Source of the DNA: Streptoalloteichus hindustanus
Lineage (GTDB): Bacteria > Actinomycetota > Actinomycetes > Mycobacteriales > Pseudonocardiaceae
Assembly: GCF_900129375.1 (NCBI RefSeq)
Contig: NZ_FQVN01000003.1
Location: 620,001-684,000, forward strand
Length of the DNA: 64,000 bases
Direction of reading: 5' to 3'
Shown: piece by piece, positions 1 through 7,703 of the stretch
Numbering within the stretch: the first letter of the stretch is position 1
Layout of the letters: every line of letters starts with the position of its first letter
Made by a program: the position numbers and the translations under genes
Notes under the pieces: generated by a model
What the model was told of the DNA's origin: nothing
Seen by the model: only the letters and a program-made list of their open reading frames with translations
Database searches by the model: none

Positions 1-321
1 CTCGCCCTCGGTGAAGTTGTCGCCGGGCAGCCCGCCGCCCACGGTCACGATCTGCTGGGCCACCCCCCGCCGGTAGAGCGCCCTGGCGTGCTCCAGGCGG
101 GCCTCCAGCACCGGCGTGGGCCGGCCGTTGTACTGCGCGGCGCCGAGCACGACCACGATGTCCGCCTTGCTCCGGTCCTCGGTCCTGGCCACCTGCCACA
201 CCCGGAAGGCGGTGCCCCCGACGACGAGCGCCGCCACCAACGCGGCGCCGAAGAGCACGCGCAGCAGCATCCGACGCAAGATCAACGGACGAGAAGGGCC
301 GGTACCGGTCACAGCGCGCAT
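1..321 (-). CDS. YdcF/SanA-like DUF218 protein, C-terminal part cut by window edge
   Basis: The reading frame is open from the ATG at 321 to the window edge, giving 107 codons with no stop. Residues about 18-42 form one hydrophobic membrane anchor after a short basic N-terminus. It is followed by DIVVVLGAAQYNGRPTPVLEA and a VTVGGGLPGD segment. These are typical of the DUF218 (YdcF/SanA) fold, which acts at the cell envelope; its substrate is not established. The C-terminal half lies outside the window. It is divergent from the VKOR gene, with about 180 bp between the starts. Family assignment is from recognised motifs. Confidence 0.8.
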   Translation of the reverse strand, partial: MRAVTGTGPSRPLILRRMLLRVLFGAALVAALVVGGTAFRVWQVARTEDRSKADIVVVLGAAQYNGRPTPVLEARLEHARALYRRGVAQQIVTVGGGLPGDNFTEGE

Positions 322-499
322 CGTTCCAGACCCGATCCGCGTTCCCCGTCCCCGCCCCGGTGCGTCACCGCCCCGAGGGGGGCCGCCGCCCTCCGGACAG
401 GCGGGGAGGCGAGCCGGGCGCGGACCAGAAGGCCGACACACGGGGGCTTTTCGGGGGTGGGGGGAGGATGGTGGGGTGGCGAACGTGGAGGACACAGCT

Positions 500-1111
500 G
501 TGACCGAGCGCGAGGACGTGACGGACGACGGGGTGACGCCGGCGCCGAGCCGGATCGTGCCGTGGGTGCTGGCCGTGGGCGGGCTCGTCGGGTGGGTCGC
601 CTCGTTCGTGCTCACCCTGGAGCGGCTGGAGCTGCTGCGGAACCCGAACTACATCCCGACCTGCACGATCAACACCGTGCTCAGCTGCGGGTCGGTGATG
701 CAGAGCCCGCAGGCGGCCGCCTTCGGGTTCCCCAACCCGCTCATCGGCATCGCCGCGTTCGCGGTGGTCACGACGATCGGCGTCGCCGCGCTCGGCGGGG
801 TGCGGTTCCCCCGCTGGTTCTGGGCGGGCCTGCTCGCCGGCTCCGCTGCCGGCACGGTGTTCGTGCACTGGCTGATGGTGCAGAGCGTCTACGACATCGG
901 GGCGTTGTGCCCGTACTGCATGGTCGTCTGGGTCGTGACCATCCCGATCTTCTGGTATACCCTGCTGCACGTCGTGGGCACCAGCCGGTCGCGCACCGTG
1001 CGGGAGGTCGGGACGGTCCCCGTGCGGCTGCACTGGGCCGTGCTCGGCCTCTGGTACCTGCTGATCGCCTTCGTGGTGCTGGAGCGGTTCTGGCTCAACG
1101 CGCCGAGCTAG
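500..1111 (+). CDS. Vitamin K epoxide reductase (VKOR) family membrane protein
   Basis: A 203-residue polytopic membrane protein with about five hydrophobic helices. The active-site pair CPYC lies in the membrane segment GALCPYCMVVWV, and two further cysteines (PTCTINTVLSCG) lie in the first extracytoplasmic loop, as in bacterial VKOR homologues. These proteins reoxidise DsbA-like oxidants using quinone and so support disulfide formation in exported proteins. I chose the GTG at 500 because GGAGG lies eight bases upstream (487-491). A GTG at 485 in the same frame has poorer spacing. It converges on the Nudix gene with only 7 bp between the stop codons. Confidence 0.88.
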   Translation: MTEREDVTDDGVTPAPSRIVPWVLAVGGLVGWVASFVLTLERLELLRNPNYIPTCTINTVLSCGSVMQSPQAAAFGFPNPLIGIAAFAVVTTIGVAALGGVRFPRWFWAGLLAGSAAGTVFVHWLMVQSVYDIGALCPYCMVVWVVTIPIFWYTLLHVVGTSRSRTVREVGTVPVRLHWAVLGLWYLLIAFVVLERFWLNAPS

Positions 1112-1118
1112 GGCCGAG

Positions 1119-1532
1119 CTAGGCGCCGCGCACCCGGCCGGTGGCCAGCAGGTGGTCCAGGATGACCTGGTTCACCGGCGACACGCGATCGCGGTCGGTG
1201 TGGTCGAGCCAGGCCAGCTCCGCGATCTCGCCGCTCGGCGTCAGGTCGCCGCGGTAGTCGGCGGTGTAGCAGGTCATCCGCACCACCACGCCGGACCGCT
1301 GGCCGTGGGCCTGCGCCTCGAAGGTGCCGAAGGGGGCCGCGGTGGTCGGGTCGATCTCCACCGCCAGCTCCTCGCGGACCTCCCGCACCAGCGTGTCCAG
1401 ATCGCTCTCCCCCGGCTCGCGCTTGCCGCCGGGGAAGTAGAAGACGTCCTTGCCGTGGGAGCGCGCGGCCAGGACCCGGCCGCCCTCCAGCCGCACCCAC
1501 GCCACCTTGTCGATCAGCCTGGTCGGGTCCAC
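1119..1532 (-). CDS. Nudix hydrolase
   Basis: A 137-residue single-domain protein. The Nudix box is complete: GGKREPGES, then the REVREEL stretch, matching G-x5-E-x7-R-E-U-x-E-E. It therefore should hydrolyse a nucleoside diphosphate linked to another group with Mg2+; the substrate cannot be read from the sequence. The GTG start at 1532 has GGAG about eight bases upstream. It lies just downstream of glyS on the same strand, separated by a terminator-like hairpin, so it is probably transcribed on its own. Confidence 0.85.
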   Translation of the reverse strand: MDPTRLIDKVAWVRLEGGRVLAARSHGKDVFYFPGGKREPGESDLDTLVREVREELAVEIDPTTAAPFGTFEAQAHGQRSGVVVRMTCYTADYRGDLTPSGEIAELAWLDHTDRDRVSPVNQVILDHLLATGRVRGA

Positions 1533-1575
1533 CCCGCCCGCTCCTTCCCCGTCGGCGCTCCGTCGGGACGACGAC

Positions 1576-1603
1576 GGAGGGGACCCGGTGCCGGGCCCCC
1601 TCC
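1576..1603 (-). terminator. Terminator-like hairpin after glyS
   Basis: A GC-rich inverted repeat (GGAGGGGACCCGG against CCGGGCCCCCTCC, one mismatch) lies 15 bp past the glyS stop, with a very short loop. It has no U-tract, which is usual for actinomycete terminators. Confidence 0.55.
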
Positions 1604-1617
1604 GCGGTCGACGGTCG

Positions 1618-3003
1618 TCAGCAGCCCAGCAGGCGCTCGCCGAGGTAGCGCTCGATCTGGTCCATGGCCACCCGCTCCTGGGTCATCGTGTCGCGCTCCC
1701 GCACCGTGACGGCGTGGTCGGTGAGCGAGTCGAAGTCCACGGTGACGCAGAACGGCGTGCCGATCTCGTCCTGGCGGCGGTAGCGGCGGCCGATCGCACC
1801 GGCGTCGTCGAACTCGACGTTCCAGTTCCGCCGCAGCCGCTGCGCCAGGTCCCTGGCCTTCGGCGACAGCTCCGCGTTGCGGGACAGCGGCAGCACCGCC
1901 GCCTTCACCGGGGCGAGCCGCCGGTCCAGGCGCAGCACGACGCGCTTGTCCACGCCGCCCTTGGCGTTGGGCGCCTCGTCCTCGGCGTAGGCGTCGAGGA
2001 GGAACGCCATCATGGCGCGGCCGACGCCGGCCGCCGGCTCGATGACGAAGGGGCGGTAGCGCGAGTTGGTGGCCTGGTCGAAGAACGACAGGTCGACGCC
2101 CGAGTGGTTCGAGTGCGTCGTCAGGTCGTAATCGGTGCGGTTGGCGACACCCTCCAGCTCACCCCACTCCTGGCCGCCGAACTGGAAGCGGTACTCCAGG
2201 TCGACGGTCCGCTTGGAGTAGTGCGACAGCTTCTCCTTGGGGTGCTCGTAGTGCCGCAGGTTGTCCTTGTTCATGCCCAGGTCCAGGTACCAACGAGTGC
2301 GCTCGTCGATCCAGTACTGGTGCCACTCCTCGTCCGTGCCCGGCTCGACGAAGAACTCCATCTCCATCTGCTCGAACTCCCGGGTGCGGAAGATGAAGTT
2401 GCCCGGGGTGATCTCGTTGCGGAAGGACTTGCCGACCTGGCCGATGCCGAACGGCGGCTTGCGGCGCGCGGTGGTGAGCACGTTGAGGAAGTTGACGAAG
2501 ATGCCCTGGGCGGTCTCCGGCCGCAGGTAGTGCAGGCCCTCCTCGGACTCCACCGGGCCGAGGAAGGTCTTCAGCATGCCGTTGAACATCTTCGGCTCGG
2601 TGTACTGGCCGCGGTTGCCGCAGTTGGGGCACGGCACGTCGGACAGGTCGCCCTCGGCGATCTCCTTGCCGGTGCGCTCCGCGTACTCCTCGCCCAGGTG
2701 GTCGGCGCGGAAGCGCCGGTGGCAGGAGGTGCACTCCACCAGCGGGTCGACGAACGCCTCGACGTGGCCGGAGGCGACCCACACGTCACGGGGCAGGATC
2801 ACCGAGGAGTCCAGGCCGACGACGTCGTCGCGGCCCTGCACCACGGTCTTCCACCACTGCCGCTTGATGTTGTCCTTCAGCTCGACGCCCAGCGGGCCGT
2901 AGTCCCAGGCCGACCTGGTACCGCCGTAGATCTCCCCGCACGGGTAGACGAAGCCACGGCGCTTGCAGAGGCTGACGACTGTCTCGATCCGATCGGCGGG
3001 CAC
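1618..3003 (-). CDS. glyS: Glycyl-tRNA synthetase (dimeric alpha2 type)
   Basis: A 461-residue class II aminoacyl-tRNA synthetase that charges tRNA-Gly in the cytoplasm. The N-terminus ([20 protein letters not shown], then [12 protein letters not shown]) is diagnostic of the eukaryote-like single-chain GlyRS. Class II motif 2 is seen around [21 protein letters not shown] and motif 3 around [16 protein letters not shown]. The zinc-binding cysteines of the insertion (CTSCHRRF and CPNCGNRG) are intact. The C-terminal anticodon-binding domain is present and the length is normal. The GTG start has AGGAG five to six bases upstream. Its position beside smtB-zur matches mycobacterial gene order. No T-box leader was seen. 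Confidence 0.96.
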   Translation of the reverse strand: MPADRIETVVSLCKRRGFVYPCGEIYGGTRSAWDYGPLGVELKDNIKRQWWKTVVQGRDDVVGLDSSVILPRDVWVASGHVEAFVDPLVECTSCHRRFRADHLGEEYAERTGKEIAEGDLSDVPCPNCGNRGQYTEPKMFNGMLKTFLGPVESEEGLHYLRPETAQGIFVNFLNVLTTARRKPPFGIGQVGKSFRNEITPGNFIFRTREFEQMEMEFFVEPGTDEEWHQYWIDERTRWYLDLGMNKDNLRHYEHPKEKLSHYSKRTVDLEYRFQFGGQEWGELEGVANRTDYDLTTHSNHSGVDLSFFDQATNSRYRPFVIEPAAGVGRAMMAFLLDAYAEDEAPNAKGGVDKRVVLRLDRRLAPVKAAVLPLSRNAELSPKARDLAQRLRRNWNVEFDDAGAIGRRYRRQDEIGTPFCVTVDFDSLTDHAVTVRERDTMTQERVAMDQIERYLGERLLGC

Positions 3004-3185
3004 GGACGCTCCTGTGGTGATGACTCGACTCGGCGGTGCGGTCAGGTCGCGCGGACGCAGGTCCAGGGGTTGACATACGAGGAGGACAGCCTACCGGGTA
3101 CGGTCCGGCCCCGACGCGGGCCCGCCCGTCGCCGACACACCGGACGGGCGCGCGCCCACCGGCTCCCCGCTACCACCCGAACGGG

Positions 3186-3848
3186 TCAGGACGTGGGCGC
3201 GGCGACGACCACGCGGTTGTCCCGGTAGCCGTCGGTGCCGCCGACGTAGTCGCCACCGCACGTGACGAGCACCAGCCGGTGCCCGCCGTCCTGGCCGAAC
3301 AACGCCTCGGCCCGGCCGGGCAGGTCGTTCTTGTGCACGGTCACGATCTCGGTCACCCGGTAGGACCACCGCCCGCCCGCCTGGTCGACCACCTCGACGA
3401 CCTGCCCCTTCGCGGCGCGCCACAGCTCGTCGAACGGCCCCTTCACGCCCTTCCAGTTGACGTGCCCGGCCAGCACCGAGGCCCCGGCGGGCGCGCCGAG
3501 GCCGGCTCCCCACCAGGTGGCCTCGTCCAGTCCCTCGGGGATCGGCAGCGTGCCGTCGGCGGTGAGCTCCCGCCGCACCAGTCGGGCGGTGCCGCCCCCG
3601 GGCAGGCGGATGGTGCCCGGGGGCTGCCCCTGCGGGGTGGCGCTCATGGTCGCGGGAGCCGGAACGGCGGTGTCCGCCGGGGGCGCGGGCGCGACCAGCG
3701 GCTCGTCCGTCCGACTCACCAGCGCGAACGTCACCGCGCTGCCCACCACCAGCACCGCCACCACGGCGACGCCGATCCAGATCCCACGACGCCTCGGGCG
3801 CGCCGGACGGCCACTGCCTAACGAGTCGTCCCCGTTCACACTGCTCAC
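3186..3848 (-). CDS. Class F sortase
   Basis: A 220-residue protein with an Arg-rich cytoplasmic tail and one transmembrane helix (about residues 24-46). A Pro/Ala-rich linker leads into a sortase domain. The catalytic triad is visible: His in LAGHVNWKG, Cys in LVLVTCGGDY and Arg in YRDNRVVV. Actinobacterial class F (E/F-like) sortases are membrane-anchored transpeptidases; here no sorted substrate with an LPxTG-type tail is encoded nearby. Start is GTG at 3848. It is on the same strand as glyS, about 180 bp upstream of it, and divergent from the Cys/His-rich gene. Confidence 0.85.
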   Translation of the reverse strand: MSSVNGDDSLGSGRPARPRRRGIWIGVAVVAVLVVGSAVTFALVSRTDEPLVAPAPPADTAVPAPATMSATPQGQPPGTIRLPGGGTARLVRRELTADGTLPIPEGLDEATWWGAGLGAPAGASVLAGHVNWKGVKGPFDELWRAAKGQVVEVVDQAGGRWSYRVTEIVTVHKNDLPGRAEALFGQDGGHRLVLVTCGGDYVGGTDGYRDNRVVVAAPTS

Positions 3849-3983
3849 TGCGCTCGTTCCGCCTTTCCCTGGTGGCGCCGCGCGGGGCCGTCCGCCACGT
3901 CCCGCTCACCTCTCGCCGTCACATTCAGTGACAGCAGCACGACAGAGCGAACGGTAGTCCGGGCGGGGATCACCCGGGAGTGG

Positions 3984-4011
3984 TTGCGGGAAGCGCACGG
4001 CAACGTAATCC
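3984..4011 (+). promoter_or_regulatory. Possible promoter for the Cys/His-rich gene in the 326-bp divergent gap
   Basis: The gap 3849-4174 has no gene. Within it TTGCGG (3984-3989) and TAATCC (4006-4011) are separated by 16 bp, a weak sigma-70-type match. The second box sits in a short inverted repeat, AACG-TAATC-CGTT. I saw no convincing Zur box. This is an inference only. Confidence 0.28.
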
Positions 4012-4174
4012 GTTCGGGGCAGTCCGCGAGCAGGCCCGATCCCGGTCCGGCCCCACGGGGCGACACTGCTGTCGACGGCCTCCGACAGCAGGGCCGCTCC
4101 GAGACCGTCACCCGACCGGACGCGGCGGCGACGCGCCCGGCGCCATCCCCGCGGTCCCCAGCACAGGAGGGGCC

Positions 4175-4510
4175 ATGCCCAGCATGCTCGACCACCGGCC
4201 CGCCGAGAGCCACCACCACACGCACGGACCCGGCTGCGGCCACGACTCCGTGATCCACGGCGACCACGTCGACTACCTGCACGCCGGCCACGTCCACCGC
4301 GAGCACCGCACCGACGAGGGCGTGCACTACGACGAGTGCACCGACTGCCAGTGCGAGCACTGCGCCGACGCGTGCGCGGTGTGCAACTGCGCGGACTGCA
4401 CGTGTCCGACCTGCAACCACGCCAGGTGCCAGTGCGAGTCGTGCTCGGACTCGTGCGCGCACTGCTCCTGCGCCGAGTGCACCTGCGCGACCTGCCAGCA
4501 CGCCGCCTGA
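4175..4510 (+). CDS. Cys/His-rich metal-binding protein with tandem metallothionein-like repeat
   Basis: A 111-residue soluble protein with 20 cysteines and many histidines. Residues 1-52 contain His-rich patches (HHHTH, GCGHDSVIHGDHVDYLH). This resembles the small actinobacterial proteins often mislabelled zinc transporter permease. Residues 58-83 and 85-110 are two copies of a 26-residue unit, each with nine cysteines in the order C-x-C-x2-C-x3-C-x2-C-x-C-x2-C-x-C-x2-C. That spacing is metallothionein-like, so storage or buffering of zinc or another soft metal is likely (inference). AGGAGG lies four bases before the chosen ATG; a second ATG lies at 4184. The smtB-zur regulators are encoded 1.7 kb away. 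Confidence 0.8.
   Translation: MPSMLDHRPAESHHHTHGPGCGHDSVIHGDHVDYLHAGHVHREHRTDEGVHYDECTDCQCEHCADACAVCNCADCTCPTCNHARCQCESCSDSCAHCSCAECTCATCQHAA
4346..4504 (+). repeat. Tandem 26-codon Cys-rich repeat inside the metal-binding gene
   Basis: Codons 58-83 (4346-4423) and 85-110 (4427-4504) encode two units, joined by one Arg codon, that share every cysteine and end in HA. This indicates an internal duplication within the gene. Confidence 0.85.
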
Positions 4511-4591
4511 CGAGTCGTTCAGCCACCCGTCAGTGTCGGCTTCGGTGTCGGCTTCGGTGTCGGCGCCGACGGGCTCCGGCCGCCGACGCCG

Positions 4592-4975
4592 TCAGCGCGG
4601 CGGCACCTCCGGGCCGGCGGCCTCCCCGACCCGCACCGAGCCGGAGTCGGCGGCCAGCAGGCTGACCCGCTGCTCGACGACGCCGCCGGACGCGCTCGCC
4701 AGCACCTCCAGGACGGACGTCTCGTCGGTCAGCGCCTCGGCGAGGAACGGGACGACGTGCTCGCGCACCGGGAAGGGCGACAACGCGCGGCGGTAGGCGA
4801 CCACCGACTCGAACTCCACCACCAGCACCCAGCGGTCCGGGTCCTCGGCGGCCCGGCCCAGCCGCCCGCCGAGGCAGCCCGGCTGGGCGGTGAGCAGTTC
4901 CAGCGCGGTGCGGGCTCGGGCGGCGAACCGCTCGGTCCCCGCCGGGGGCACGGCGAACCGGCAGACCAACAGCAC
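4592..4975 (-). CDS. Antibiotic biosynthesis monooxygenase (ABM) fold protein
   Basis: A 127-residue protein whose first 95 residues fit the small dimeric alpha-beta barrel ABM fold. It has the strand MLLVCRFAVPP, the GCLGGRLGRAAEDPDRWVLV hairpin and the SVVAYRRALSPFPVREHVVP helix region. Such proteins range from cofactor-free monooxygenases to stress proteins, so a specific reaction cannot be given. GTG start at 4975, divergent from the small membrane protein gene with 17 bp between the starts. No biosynthetic cluster surrounds it. Confidence 0.7.
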   Translation of the reverse strand: MLLVCRFAVPPAGTERFAARARTALELLTAQPGCLGGRLGRAAEDPDRWVLVVEFESVVAYRRALSPFPVREHVVPFLAEALTDETSVLEVLASASGGVVEQRVSLLAADSGSVRVGEAAGPEVPPR

Positions 4976-4992
4976 CCTGGCATCCTGCCCGC

Positions 4993-5268
4993 ATGGATCG
5001 ACGTCGTCCCACGAGGGCCCCGCTGCTGCCGGGCGACGGCCCGCTCTCCCGCGTTCCCCCGGTGGTCGCCTTCCTCGTCGTGTTCGGGCTCTTCGCGCTC
5101 GGGGTGTGGCTGCGCGGGGCGGTGGGGGCGGCGCTGCTCGGGCTGCTGACCCTGCTCGTGGTCGTCCTGCTGGTCGCCACCTGGTCGCGACTCCGCCCTG
5201 TCGAGCGGGTGGGGCGGATCGTGGTCATCGCGGTGCTGGCGGCCGTGGCCGTGTCAGTCCTCTTCTAG
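4993..5268 (+). CDS. Small actinobacterial membrane protein (DUF6703-like)
   Basis: A 91-residue protein with a basic, proline-containing N-terminus (PTRAPLLPGDGPLSRV) followed by three hydrophobic helices (about residues 23-40, 43-62 and 72-90). The layout and the LLPGDGPL motif recall the actinobacterial DUF6703 family, a match made from memory. Function is unknown. It is divergent from the ABM-fold gene. Confidence 0.6.
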   Translation: MDRRRPTRAPLLPGDGPLSRVPPVVAFLVVFGLFALGVWLRGAVGAALLGLLTLLVVVLLVATWSRLRPVERVGRIVVIAVLAAVAVSVLF

Positions 5269-5859
5269 CCCCTCCGGGCCGGTCCGAACGCCGTCTCGAC
5301 GCTTTGGCCGGGCGACCGCCGAGCCCCCTTACCCCATGTGCCCACCTTGTCAAGTGGCTGTCCACAGGGTCGGGCAGCTGTCCACAGCAACACCATCGTC
5401 GGGTGAACAACGGACGGTGGCGGCGGCAGTTGTCCACAGGTCGCGGATTCGCTCTGGTCCGGGCCGGACCTGCGCGGATAGGCTGGAGCGGGGCTCGCCC
5501 CCCAGGGCGGGTGGGGGCTGTCCTGAGGGGTTGGGGCCGACGGCGCGGCGCGGTTCGGCGCTCCTTCGTCGGAAGCAGCCGTCGGACGTCCGCGAGCGGT
5601 TCGAGATCGCGGTTCGAGGTCCGCGACGCGCCCCACGTCAGTTCAGGCCAGGCAGGCACGGTCCCCGCGCGGTCGGCGCGGTGGGGCGGAGAAGCGTGTT
5701 GATCTCGGCTGGTCGGGTGGGTTGACGTCGGCCGGAGCCACCGATCGCCGTGGCGGTGGCGTCCGCGCGCGGCCGGTCCTTGGTCAGGTGGCCCGTAGGA
5801 TGGCGGGAGAGCCTGGTCGCCCCGGCGGGCGGCCACCACGCCGGAGCGTTGGAGACGAA
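5269..5859. other. 591-bp gene-free stretch with a cluster of DnaA-box-like sites
   Basis: No convincing gene is seen. CTGTCCACA occurs at 5358-5366 and 5378-5386, and TTGTCCACA at 5430-5438, all in the same orientation. The last matches the published streptomycete DnaA-box consensus (TTGTCCACA) exactly; the first two differ by one base. A weaker reverse-strand site (TTGTTCACC, 5402-5410) lies between them. No AT-rich unwinding element or dnaA/dnaN genes are adjacent, so this is not oriC. A DnaA-titration or DnaA-regulated site is possible. The promoter for smtB-zur should lie in the right-hand part but was not identified. Confidence 0.5.
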
Positions 5860-6255
5860 ATGCCGACCGCAAGCCCCGATGCCGCGCGGCAGCGCGCGGA
5901 CGCGGGCGCCGACGAGCAGGTCCCATCCCACGACCACGCCCGCGGCGCGGCGCGTCCGGTCCCCCCTCGGGACCCGAGGACCCTGGCCGCCGCCGGCGAC
6001 CTGCTGCGCGCCCTGGCCGCGCCGGTGCGGATCGCGATCGTGCTCCAGCTCCGCGCCTCCGAGCGGTGCGTGCACGAGCTCGTGGACGCGCTCGGCGTCG
6101 CCCAACCGCTGATCAGCCAGCACCTGCGGGTGCTGAAGTCGGCCGGAGTGGTGCACGGCGAGCGGCACGGGCGCGAGGTGGTCTACCGCCTGGTCGACGA
6201 GCACCTGGCGCACATCGTGGTGGACGCCGTCGCGCACGTGGAGGAGGCGGAGTGA
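5860..6255 (+). CDS. smtB: ArsR/SmtB-family metal-responsive repressor
   Basis: A 131-residue winged-helix protein. A variable N-terminal tail of about 45 residues precedes the ArsR core, with the helix LLRALAAPVRIAIVLQL and the recognition region ELVDALGVAQPLISQHLRVL. The C-terminus carries several histidines (DEHLAHIVVDAVAHVEEAE), as in zinc-sensing SmtB homologues that use C-terminal sites. ATG at 5860 follows GGAGA. The last base pairs overlap the zur start as GTGA, so the two are translationally coupled. The same pair (Rv2358-Rv2359) occurs beside glyS in mycobacteria, where SmtB represses both under low zinc. Confidence 0.88.
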   Translation: MPTASPDAARQRADAGADEQVPSHDHARGAARPVPPRDPRTLAAAGDLLRALAAPVRIAIVLQLRASERCVHELVDALGVAQPLISQHLRVLKSAGVVHGERHGREVVYRLVDEHLAHIVVDAVAHVEEAE

Positions 6256-6704
6256 GCACGGAGCACCCGACGACCGGCCAGCGGAGCACGACGGCCGTTC
6301 CCGGCCTGCGGGCCACCCGGCAGCGGGCCGCCGTCTCCCGGCTGCTCGACCAGCTCGACGACTTCCGCTCCGCGCAGGAGATCCACGAGGAGCTGCGGCG
6401 GCGGGGCGAGGGCATCGGCCTCACCACGGTCTACCGCACGCTGCAGACGCTGGCCGACGCCGGCGAGGTGGACGTGCTGCGCACCGGCACCGGCGAGGCG
6501 ATCTATCGCCGGTGCTCGGCCCACCACCACCATCACCTGGTGTGCCGCGGCTGTGGGCGCACCGTCGAGGTGGAGGGCCCCGCGGTGGAGAAGTGGGCCG
6601 ACCGCGTGGCGGCCGAGAACGGGTTCACCCACGTCAGCCACACCGTCGAGATCTTCGGCACCTGCGCGGACTGCGGCAGCGCTCCGGAGCCCAGCGCCTC
6701 CTGA
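6252..6704 (+). CDS. zur: Zinc uptake regulator, Fur family
   Basis: A 150-residue Fur-family repressor. The N-terminal winged helix includes RATRQRAAVSRLLDQL and GIGLTTVYRTLQTLADAGEV. The dimerisation domain has the metal-binding stretch CSAHHHHHLVCRGCGRTVEV and a second pair, CADCG, near the C-terminus, giving the two CxxC structural zinc motifs of Zur. It should repress zinc uptake and zinc-free ribosomal protein genes when zinc is sufficient. GTG at 6252 overlaps the smtB stop. The stop codon itself begins a 16-bp tandem repeat. Confidence 0.9.
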   Translation: MSTEHPTTGQRSTTAVPGLRATRQRAAVSRLLDQLDDFRSAQEIHEELRRRGEGIGLTTVYRTLQTLADAGEVDVLRTGTGEAIYRRCSAHHHHHLVCRGCGRTVEVEGPAVEKWADRVAAENGFTHVSHTVEIFGTCADCGSAPEPSAS

Positions 6705-6827
6705 CCCCAGCGCCATCTGAACACAGCGCCATCTGAACACAGCGCCATCCGAACAAGGTGTCACCTGAGCTCACCGCCACCTGAACGCGGTGCCATGAGC
6801 CCAGCCGCGACTGAACGCGGCGCGTCC
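6686..6827. repeat. Imperfect 16-bp tandem repeat starting in the end of zur
   Basis: About nine 16-bp units related to TGAACACAGCGCCATC run from the last codons of zur through the intergenic gap. Units at 6718 and 6734 are identical; those at 6702, 6750, 6766, 6796 and 6812 are diverged, and one near 6782 is shortened to 14 bp. The first unit beyond zur supplies its TGA stop. Confidence 0.8.
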
Positions 6828-6854
6828 TGAGCTGCGGGGCGGGCGCGGCCGGTC

Positions 6855-7703
6855 CTACTCGTAGGGGTCGGCCGGGGCGGCGACCGGGCGGGCCGACTCG
6901 ACCGTGAGGGTCGGGGTGTGGTCGGCGGAGGTCCGGCCGCTGCCCGGCACGACGCGGCCGACCACCTCCAGCCAGGTGTCCGGCGAGTACGCGGCGAGCT
7001 CGGCGTCCCTGCCCGCGAGGACGATGGTGCGGGGCGAGGCGTCGGCCGCGCAGCAGCGGATCACCATCCGGGCCAGCACCCGCCGGCCGTCGTCGCGCCG
7101 CACCAGGAAGCCGGTGATCTTGATCGTGCGGTTGTCCAGCGTGCCCGAGTCGTCCCACACGGTGCGCGTGACGACCTCGCCGATCGGCATCGGGATCGCC
7201 TCGCCCTCGGGCAGGGGCGGGAACACCGCGCTGCCCCTGGCCTCCTGCCGCGTGCCGGGGTCGTTGCCGGCGCCCGCGCGGTTGACCGCGTCGGCGCCGA
7301 GCGCCGGCGGCGCGACGAGGAAGATCGCCAGCACCGGGAGGAGCAGGAGCCACGGGCTGCGCGGCTCCCGGTGCCCGTGGTCATGACCGTGCCCCTGCCC
7401 GTGGCCGTCCGCGGTCGGGTGGGGCTCCCCAGCCGTCGCGCGCTCCTCGTGCGCCGCCCCGGCCTCCTGCCCGTGCTCCCCGCCGTCGGCGCAGGCCGGG
7501 GCGGGCACGGCGCCGCCGGTCCTGGCCGCGCGCAGGTCCCGCACGATCGCCACGACCGCCAGCGCCACCATGACGACGCCGGTCGCCACCAGCCACGGCA
7601 GCAGGCCGGGCTTGACGTAACGCAGGTAGGTGCCGTTCCACGCGATCTTCAGCAGGGCGCCGCCGAGCAGCGCCAGCACCAGGTTCTGCGTCTCCCGCCT
7701 CAT
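6855..7703 (-). CDS. TIGR03943-type partner of COG0701 permease
   Basis: A 282-residue membrane-associated protein. It has an N-terminal hydrophobic pair (NLVLALLGGALLKIAW and LVATGVVMVALAVVAI), then a His/Gly-rich cytosolic or exposed stretch (HGQGHGHDHGH). A third membrane segment and a C-terminal soluble domain follow; that domain contains KITGFLVRRDDG and MVIRCCAADASP. It is encoded immediately after the permease with an ATGA overlap, the usual arrangement of the YcgR-YcgQ pair. The His-rich loop suggests metal binding. In several actinomycetes such pairs are Zur-regulated; here that is inference, supported by the nearby zur gene. Confidence 0.8.
   Translation of the reverse strand: MRRETQNLVLALLGGALLKIAWNGTYLRYVKPGLLPWLVATGVVMVALAVVAIVRDLRAARTGGAVPAPACADGGEHGQEAGAAHEERATAGEPHPTADGHGQGHGHDHGHREPRSPWLLLLPVLAIFLVAPPALGADAVNRAGAGNDPGTRQEARGSAVFPPLPEGEAIPMPIGEVVTRTVWDDSGTLDNRTIKITGFLVRRDDGRRVLARMVIRCCAADASPRTIVLAGRDAELAAYSPDTWLEVVGRVVPGSGRTSADHTPTLTVESARPVAAPADPYE

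Noticed and set aside
3004-3185. T-box riboswitch ahead of glyS
   Set aside because: No T-box (UGGNACC-like) sequence or specifier hairpin is visible in the gap.
1450-3228. Long plus-strand open frame opposite glyS
   Set aside because: It is an antisense shadow of glyS; the product is low-complexity with no family, and similar frames occur opposite every GC-rich gene here (for example 15842-18628).
5269-5859. Chromosomal origin of replication
   Set aside because: Only three or four boxes, no AT-rich unwinding region and no dnaA, dnaN, rpmH or gyrB nearby.
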